Source: Scleroderma bovista
Taxonomy: Eukaryota > Basidiomycota > Agaricomycetes > Boletales > Sclerodermataceae
NCBI GenBank assembly: GCA_037178675.1
Contig: JAYMGJ010000463.1
Location: 1-25,577 of the forward strand
Length of the DNA stretch: 25,577 nt
Direction: 5' to 3'
Shown here: positions 20,401 through 25,577 of the stretch, piece after piece
How positions within the stretch are numbered: the first letter of the stretch is position 1
How the letters are laid out: every line of letters starts with the position of its first letter
Position numbers and translations under genes: made by a program
The notes under the pieces: model-generated
Databases searched by the model: none
Seen by the model: the letters and a program-made list of their open reading frames with translations, nothing else
Told to the model about the DNA's origin: nothing

Positions 20401-22475
20401 GTGTCCAACTTCAACCGCAGAAGGCAAACTGTGCCATAACCAGAGTAGTCATCAATGATCGTGAGACAATACTTGTGTCGGTTATATGACAAGATGGGGA
20501 ACTCGACCAGGTCGCAGTGCACTATCTCAAGTATTTTGTCTGCTCGTTTATCGGAAGATGGAAAAGACCTTGAGGGCATCTTGCCAATCTGACAATCAGG
20601 ACAGAGTGGTGTCATCGTTGGTATGTCCAGCTTCTCAATACCATCGGTAGCGCGAGTAGCATGCCGCATAGTTTGAGGGTTAGGATGACCTAGACGACTA
20701 TGCCATAGATCATAGCTGTTGAATTTATTTGTAACGGTTGCACATTGCACCGTTGAAATGGATTTTATGTCCAAATCCACGAGAAGTCCAAGAGCTCCAG
20801 TCTGATGTATCGGTTTCCCATAAAACCAATGGAGATTGTTTCTTGGAATTAACCTAGTCCCTTCCAAGAAGACTTCATTTCGTGAATCGAAGACACGAGT
20901 CATCTTTGCATCAGCGTATAGTTTCATTTTGAGTTTCGTGGTAAGCCACTGAAGTGAACAAATACGTCTATCTCCAGATGGAGAATAGTAGACATGTCGA
21001 AGATAGATTTGTTTTTGTACATTGCCAACTTTAGCTTTGAAGGCAACTGTACCTATGCCTAAAAACTGAATTATTTCAGCGCCAGCAGTACCCACATTTA
21101 TAGGCTTTGGAAGTTCCTTGTATGTTAGGAAATCATCCAGATATGGAGTGGAATGATCGGTTGCACCGGAATCCATCAACCATAGACCTGTTAAATGTTT
21201 ATGCTTGGGGCAGTGAGATTCAGTTTTTTGTCCTGAGTGGGGAGATGTTAAGCAAAGACACCTTTCGTCACTCTCCTTAGAGGTGCACAAGGTATAACAG
21301 TCAAAGCTTTCATTGTTATATTGGTCACAAACAAAACCGTCATCACGATACTTTATGGTCCCGTCATCGGGAGTCCGAGGTCTCGTAGCCTGTCTACATG
21401 CATAATCCTCATCATCCCTCTTCTTTCTTGCCAGGTCATTACGCACAGAACGTAATACTGACTCTGCAGCAAGTTGGGATGGAGTAAGCACGGACCAGCC
21501 TGTCTCAGGAATATTAGAGACGGACCCAGCATCGGAATTATCGTCAGAGCCAAGCTCGACGATCTGTGCGGTTTGTTCTGCAGCGTTTTGACGCTGCTTG
21601 CCTTTACCCTTGTAAGGCTGTTTTCCTTTTCCCTTCTTTCCTCCTCCTTTCCCTTTTCCACCACCCTGATTCTTCGGCGGGAATGTAGAAGGTCCTGCAG
21701 CGGCATTAGGAGTGAACGTCTTTTTATAGTCATCACGGTGATCCGTGGTACTATGACGTCCAGAACACTTCTTGCATCTAGGGCGAGAAGGTCCTGCCTG
21801 CGCATTCTGTTCCTTCTTTATTGTTGGCATTATAGACTTGCCGGACTTCCTGGACCATTCTTCCATTATCTTCGGAAGAACCGCATCAAAGGTGAGGCGT
21901 TGAACGCCCGCAGCAATTTGAGCGGCATTTGGGTTGACCAATAAGGTGGCCAGGAGTGTGGAAGCGAAGCCTTGCCACTCATTCGGTAAGGCGCCAAGAA
22001 GAAGCATTGCTTGAGCGGAGTCGGGGAGAGTTAGGCCATTAGAGGCCAAGTAGCCAATCGTGGACTGCATTTGATGTACAGCCGGAGTGGGATCCTGATT
22101 CCCTGGAATTATCATCCGCGTGAGACGCTTGAACTCAACAAAGACACCGGCAGCGCCAGGAGTCCCATAAGAGGTGTTGAGCGCAGCCCAAACCGTGTGA
22201 GGTTGGTTCTCATTCATCAGATTCTGTCTGATGAGTGCGGATGTATAGTACGTGATCGTACCGAGGGCTTTATCCCGATTGACTTCATCAGTAGCCTGTT
22301 GCTCGGCGGTTGCACCAGCCTGTCCAGCAACGACAGCGGGTACTTGATGATGCGCATAGCGCCAGACTCCCATGACTTGCAAGAGCGACTTCATGGCGGA
22401 CTTCCATTCCAAATAGTTGGATGCGCCAGTAAGAATGGGTGTGGTCTTCTTCATGTCACCAGTGTTTCCGGACAT
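17472..22475 (-). pseudogene. Copia gag-pol polyprotein with one in-frame TGA
   Basis: A single frame from ATG 22475 (MSGNTGDMKKTTPILTGAS) encodes the whole copia polyprotein. Domains in order: a gag part with a CX2CX3HX4H zinc knuckle (CKKCSGRHSTTDH) and a Lys/Gly-rich stretch; a protease with DSGATDH (21152-21172); a GAG-pre-integrase HHCC finger (HSRLGHPNPQTMRHATR, CPDCQIGK); an integrase core with VHCDLVEF, IIDDYSGY and NGRAERFNRTLLEKEE; a reverse transcriptase with LDVKTAFLYGRLDEEIYMEQ and YVDD (18423-18434); and an RNase H with SDSDWAGD, LSSTEAEYM and GDNKGAIHIA. The one defect is TGA at 20337-20339 within the integrase core (GHSLL-stop-VRSDRGGEF), where relatives carry Arg, so CGA to TGA is likely. 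Apart from that codon every domain is complete. Gag starts 16 nt after the preceding ORF stops. Confidence 0.9.
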
Positions 22476-22491
22476 AATGATTCTGATATAT

Positions 22492-23415
22492 TCAAAAATC
22501 AAAAAGATTTAGTAAAATCAGTTCTGGTACAGCGGTAACAGAAATGGGTGGAAGAAAGACAAGTTCTTCTTCAGAAGATGAAGAAGATTCGGACTGTGTA
22601 TCCTCTTCTGTTGAAGATGAGGAGTCCGAGGAGTCCGTAGGTATCGTAAATGTCGTATACGACCAATGCCTAGGTAAAATGTCAAAGAAAACATCCAAAT
22701 CGTAATCAGGACAATACTGATAATTGGAGACAACCTTGTTGCCGTCCAAAGACCAATATTCAAAGGTAAGCATAGACTGTGGAAAAATTTCGTAAGGGGT
22801 AAAAAGAACAACCGGAGCCTTATCGTACAAGATGTAAGCGGAGATGGACTTAAGAAGTCCTTTATCAGAATTCCATAGTGGTCTTCCCTTCCCTGAATAA
22901 GGAGTAGGGTGCCAATAGGGACTTGGGAAGCACCTAATCAAGGGCTCCTCCAGGAATCCCGGAATCTGATCGTTCCGCATCATCATCGAGAGCTTCATCA
23001 CCTTCTCGTCCAGCCTCGTGCCTTTCGAGCAGGAGTGCGATATCGTCGCATCGATCCTGACTAGATGGCCAGTGGGGCTGGAGTCCATGGAACGAAAACG
23101 CTCCATTTTGGTAGTCCGCCATATCAAGACAGATGAGAGTGGTGTGAGCCACCCAGAGATCCCGACTTTCCTCGAAGAGGATACCGGGTCGCTCCATGCA
23201 CGCGGGTATCGAGTACTGTGCTCAGCGCGCTCTCTGCTTCCAGGTGTACCTGAAGTTGACTTCGAGCCAATCGTGCCAGTCCCGAAGAGACGGGATAGCT
23301 CCGGAAAATCGCTGCTCAGAGTAGAGAGGATGCCGCCAACGACTGGCTGGCTGGTAGATCTCTGGGCAGGGATCGATCCAGAAGGCTGGGACGGTCGCGA
23401 GAGCAGGATCTTCAT
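22492..23415 (-). CDS. Extra copia ORF, third segment, with acidic Ser/Glu tail
   Basis: The frame is open from 23415 to a TGA at 22492, but protein-like sequence seems to start near 22965 (PGFLEEPLIRCFPSPYWHPT), picking up where the second segment fails. It continues through VVLFTPYEIFPQSMLTFEYW and YCPDYDLDVFFDILPRHW to a highly acidic tail (STEEDTQSESSSSSEEELVF), ending LILLNLFDF. I recognise no family. The upstream part of this frame, before 22965, is Ser/Arg-rich and may only be a shadow of the second segment. The stop is 16 nt from the gag ATG, so termination-reinitiation is conceivable. A frameshift or indel of one base links it to the second segment. Confidence 0.5.
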   Translation of the reverse strand: MKILLSRPSQPSGSIPAQRSTSQPVVGGILSTLSSDFPELSRLFGTGTIGSKSTSGTPGSRERAEHSTRYPRAWSDPVSSSRKVGISGWLTPLSSVLIWRTTKMERFRSMDSSPTGHLVRIDATISHSCSKGTRLDEKVMKLSMMMRNDQIPGFLEEPLIRCFPSPYWHPTPYSGKGRPLWNSDKGLLKSISAYILYDKAPVVLFTPYEIFPQSMLTFEYWSLDGNKVVSNYQYCPDYDLDVFFDILPRHWSYTTFTIPTDSSDSSSSTEEDTQSESSSSSEEELVFLPPISVTAVPELILLNLFDF

Positions 23416-23939
23416 AGTGGAGCGACTGATAGTCTACTCCCATGAAGTTAGCTCGGGCGTGAGGTGTCGAATAAGCATGAAGCTTAGCAGAGGGGAGATA
23501 ATAAGATCCGTTGAAGGCCCAATGGACCCGCGGATTCTCTGGGTATACGATGGCTAGCTCCTCGCCAACCATACCTCTGACTTGACCCTGTTCTGGTTCA
23601 GGGTGCGGGTTAGCGATCAGAGGAAAAGGGGTGTCGTCAAGTCGTCTCCGGTAAGCCGGAATGACTCCCTGCATCACCTGACCGCCAAACTCCTCGGAAG
23701 GGTGGCTTTCTAGATGAGCGGCACGACCTATACCGGGCCTAAGCTCGACATAGAATTCCTCCGATACTCCCTGCACATATTGGGTCCAGATACCTCCGGT
23801 AGAGGGTGGACCGTTATCCTCCAGATCGGGTTGTATGTCAGCAGCAACTTCTCCCTCGGCAATCACATCTGTGCGTCGTCGCCGTCGCTCTTGAAGAGCT
23901 CTATGGCAATCAGCAGCATAGGAGGGAGGTGGAGTGGGG
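22934..23939 (-). CDS. Extra copia ORF, second segment
   Basis: This frame runs from after a TGA at 23942-23944 to a stop at 22934, with one further TGA at 23222-23224. The product begins SPTPPPSYAADCHRALQERR, contains GIWTQYVQGVSEEFYVELRP, VHWAFNGSYYLPSAKLHAYS and RDWHDWLEVNFRYTWKQRAR, and after the TGA continues MERPGILFEESRDLWVAHTT and AFSFHGLQPHWPSSQDRCDD. The Trp/Tyr-rich, globular-looking composition on both sides of the TGA suggests one protein broken by CGA to TGA. I recognise no family. It follows the first segment in another phase and is followed by the third segment in yet another. It could be a separate gene inserted into the element rather than an element gene. Confidence 0.5.
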
Positions 23940-24026
23940 CTTCATTGCGGTTGTACCACTCGACAATTACCAATCCTGACTATCCTCCGTCCTTGTTCCC
24001 TCCTTCCTCTTTCCTGCATCCGAAGC

Positions 24027-24770
24027 TCACTTTCGCTCCTGGCCAGAGGCGCGGGAACGTAAATCAGCGAGCTGCCTCGAGATGAGTTCCGCCTGGAGAT
24101 CGGCCTGGGCCTGTTCTCGTGCGAATTCCTCGAGTCGGAGTCTGATGTCTGTTCGAAGGTAATTGGCATCTGAAATGTTATCAATGAATATCTCTTCATC
24201 ATATGGAAGAGATTCAATGATAACAGATTGCCAATGTCTGAACAAGACGTGGAACTGGTAGGGCAATGCCCACCGAGGATCAGGAACAGTGATGTGACTA
24301 TCAATGAATCTGTAAAAACGGTCATGGCTGATGAGAGAAAGCTGTTCCTCCCTACTAAGAGGCAAAGGCCTCCTAATATGTCCCATATTTCCACTAAGTG
24401 AATCACTGCCGTGGTGTTCCCTTGGTTGATACATGTGGTAGTTCTGCATAGCTTCTCTCCAATAGAAGTCCACCGTTTGATGAACACTAGGAGGTGCTGT
24501 AGTATCAATGACGACAAGTTCATCATCGTCTTCAAAAGGGTTGTGAACGGGAGGTAATGGTAACTCCACGTTAACAATGGGAGGAGGAGCAGGGCGTGGC
24601 TGCGAGGTAACCAAGAGACGAACTGCATAGCACACAAAGAGTGCGGCAATGTAGTTGTATCTCCAGCGTTCAAACCAAAACACAAACGAAGAATATATCA
24701 TAAGAGATATCACGGCAAAAACAAATGGTAACTCGTGAAGAACTTCAGCTACGAGCTGTCTAAGGTTCAT
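24027..24770 (-). CDS. Extra copia ORF, first segment: membrane-anchored protein
   Basis: The ATG at 24770 lies 59 nt after the primer-binding site, the place where gag normally starts. The 247-residue product has two hydrophobic segments (about residues 14-33, ELPFVFAVISLMIYSSFVFW, and 38-54, YNYIAALFVCYAVRLLV) separated by a short charged loop, so a membrane hairpin is likely. A Pro-rich stretch, FEDDDELVVIDTT, HDRFYRFIDSHITVPDPRW, and a charged helical end (LRLEEFAREQAQADLQAELI) follow. I recognise no family. A second frame is open over the same DNA (24685 to 23942) and continues into the second segment, so either a frameshift or an intron may join them. One possible intron is 23940-24030 (GTGAGC..AAG), whose splice would keep phase. 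Confidence 0.55.
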   Translation of the reverse strand: MNLRQLVAEVLHELPFVFAVISLMIYSSFVFWFERWRYNYIAALFVCYAVRLLVTSQPRPAPPPIVNVELPLPPVHNPFEDDDELVVIDTTAPPSVHQTVDFYWREAMQNYHMYQPREHHGSDSLSGNMGHIRRPLPLSREEQLSLISHDRFYRFIDSHITVPDPRWALPYQFHVLFRHWQSVIIESLPYDEEIFIDNISDANYLRTDIRLRLEEFAREQAQADLQAELISRQLADLRSRASGQERK

Positions 24771-24828
24771 AGCAGGAGGCAGTGACGAAGACAGAACTGC
24801 CGTATGCTTCCTGGTATGGCCTTAAACA

Positions 24829-24840
24829 GGGCTCATAACC
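24829..24840 (-). promoter_or_regulatory. Primer-binding site matching the initiator tRNA-Met anticodon arm
   Basis: The minus strand reads GGTTATGAGCCC directly after the LTR end (GTTGCTACA). This is complementary to GGGCTCATAACC, the anticodon stem-loop of eukaryotic initiator tRNA-Met, CAT being the anticodon. Drosophila copia primes from the same internal region using a tRNA half. Most LTR elements instead use the tRNA 3' end. Confidence 0.75.
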
Positions 24841-25299
24841 TGTAGCAACAAAACTGGGGCAACAGCAACGGGGTAGCGCAAGCGTACCTTTAGTAGCTAG
24901 TAGCTGGTTCTTGAAGTTGAGTTGTTTTTGAAGTAGCGAGTAATGAGAGAACAGTTGAACTGTATTGAACTAAGGAACTACAGGGAATCCTACAGGGTAT
25001 ATATACCTGTGGTACATGGTCTGTGCATAGATAAGTATTATTCTCGCCTATTTCACCATATTCCCATATGTAGTAGGTGCAGTTTCCACAAACATAGTTA
25101 TCTGGAAATGTGCCTGTAACGTGCATCAGCATGTGTTTATACACGTGCCTTGCATGTGATAGTTCCGGCTATCTTGTAGAGCTGGTCATGTGATCTACCG
25201 GTAATCCGGTCGACACTACTCCGAATCACATGTAACTGTGATCTCTGGAATCTCCAAGATTAGATTAAGATAAGATATAATCATACTTTCTTGTCGACA
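24841..25299 (-). mobile_element. 5' LTR of the copia element (459 bp)
   Basis: The borders are defined by alignment with 17006-17461, by the minus-strand start TGTCGACA at 25299 and by the primer-binding site immediately after 24841. It cuts the open frame at 25300-25572. Confidence 0.9.
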
Positions 25300-25572
25300 A
25301 AGGGGATTGGTGCTGGTCAGTGCGAGCATGTTTCCTGTGAATTTCATTGGGTACACGTCGCAACAGGTGAAGCCATTGTCAGTGAGCACACTATCATCGA
25401 TTCCGAATGTCATGTTGTGATGCGGCAGGTCCTGGTATCTGAGATAGACTTGGCAGAATAGTGGAGGTCCCTCTGGAGGAAATTGTCCAGGAACAGGAAC
25501 GTAATACAGCACTTGACATCTGTAGTAATTGGATTCCCACAAAACCAAATCAATGGTCACTGGTGGGGACAT
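25300..25572 (-). pseudogene. Unrecognised ORF truncated by the copia LTR
   Basis: The frame starts at ATG 25572 (MSPPVTIDLVLWESNYYRCQ) at the very edge of the window and is open to the LTR at 25299, after which it reads only LTR codons. The product is Tyr/Pro-rich with VLYYVPVPGQFPPEGPPLFC and HHNMTFGIDDSVLTDNGFTC. I recognise no family and see no similarity to the extra copia segments. The start may lie outside the window. The downstream part of the gene was not found beyond the other LTR at 17005, so the gene does not simply resume there. Confidence 0.4.
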
Positions 25573-25577
25573 TGGAC

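Larger units (their letters stand above)
17006..25299 (-). mobile_element. Ty1/copia LTR retrotransposon with an extra pre-gag region
   Basis: The element is 8.3 kb and reads leftward: 5' LTR (24841-25299), primer-binding site (24829-24840), about 2.35 kb of extra open frames, gag-pol (22475 to 17472), a purine-rich tract and the 3' LTR (17006-17461). The integrase-before-reverse-transcriptase order places it in Ty1/copia. The LTRs differ by roughly ten substitutions and a few indels, mostly transitions. The flanking 5-mers (AGTCC and AAGGG) do not match, so this may be a recombinant of two copies rather than one clean insertion. Confidence 0.9.

Noticed and set aside
23018..23557. A 179-codon plus-strand open frame opposite the extra copia segments.
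   Set aside because: It has no recognisable family, and the minus-strand frames fit the orientation and position of the element better.

Overview
The window looks like a transposon-rich block from a basidiomycete genome, most likely an agaricomycete. The evidence is two Plavaka-type transposase genes, a DUF6532-type gene, a Pcl1/PHO85-type cyclin fragment, introns of about 45-57 nt with GT..AG ends, and both a Ty3/gypsy and a Ty1/copia element. All of this is recognised by eye from protein motifs; no database search was possible.

Layout. 1-880: unrecognised open frames on the minus strand. 1288-2673 (-): 5' half of a Plavaka transposase gene, split by a 282-bp solo-LTR-like insert with a perfect 5-bp target duplication. 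3022-4878 (+): a DUF6532-type gene with signs of decay. 5195-5950: a non-autonomous hAT-type element with an 8-bp target duplication and four 72-bp internal repeats. About 6002-10634 (-): a Ty3/gypsy element with its 5' LTR, gag and pol, truncated inside integrase and lacking a 3' LTR. 10635-11099 (-): a small basic ORF that the gypsy LTR seems to interrupt. 11286-14462 (+): a second, multi-exon Plavaka transposase, internally deleted and frameshifted. 14477-16413 (+): a cyclin-domain pseudogene, split by a second, inverted copy of the hAT-type element (14788-15551), again with a perfect 8-bp target duplication. 17006-25299 (-): a Ty1/copia element with two LTRs, a primer-binding site and gag-pol open except for one TGA. 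25300-25572 (-): the edge of another open frame, cut by the copia LTR.

The most unusual feature is in the copia element. Between its primer-binding site (24829-24840) and the gag ATG (22475) lies about 2.35 kb of same-sense open frames. The first starts 59 nt from the primer-binding site, where gag would normally begin, and encodes a protein with two N-terminal hydrophobic segments. The last ends 16 nt before gag with an acidic Ser/Glu-rich tail. Ordinary copia elements have no such region, so this is my best candidate for something undescribed.

Several otherwise clean reading frames are broken by single TGA codons that look like CGA with C changed to T. This pattern is expected from deamination of methylated CpG in silenced transposons. 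The window therefore reads as nested insertions, each datable relative to its host by target duplications, in a CpG-decaying repeat island. No RNA gene, CRISPR array or bacterial-type feature was found.
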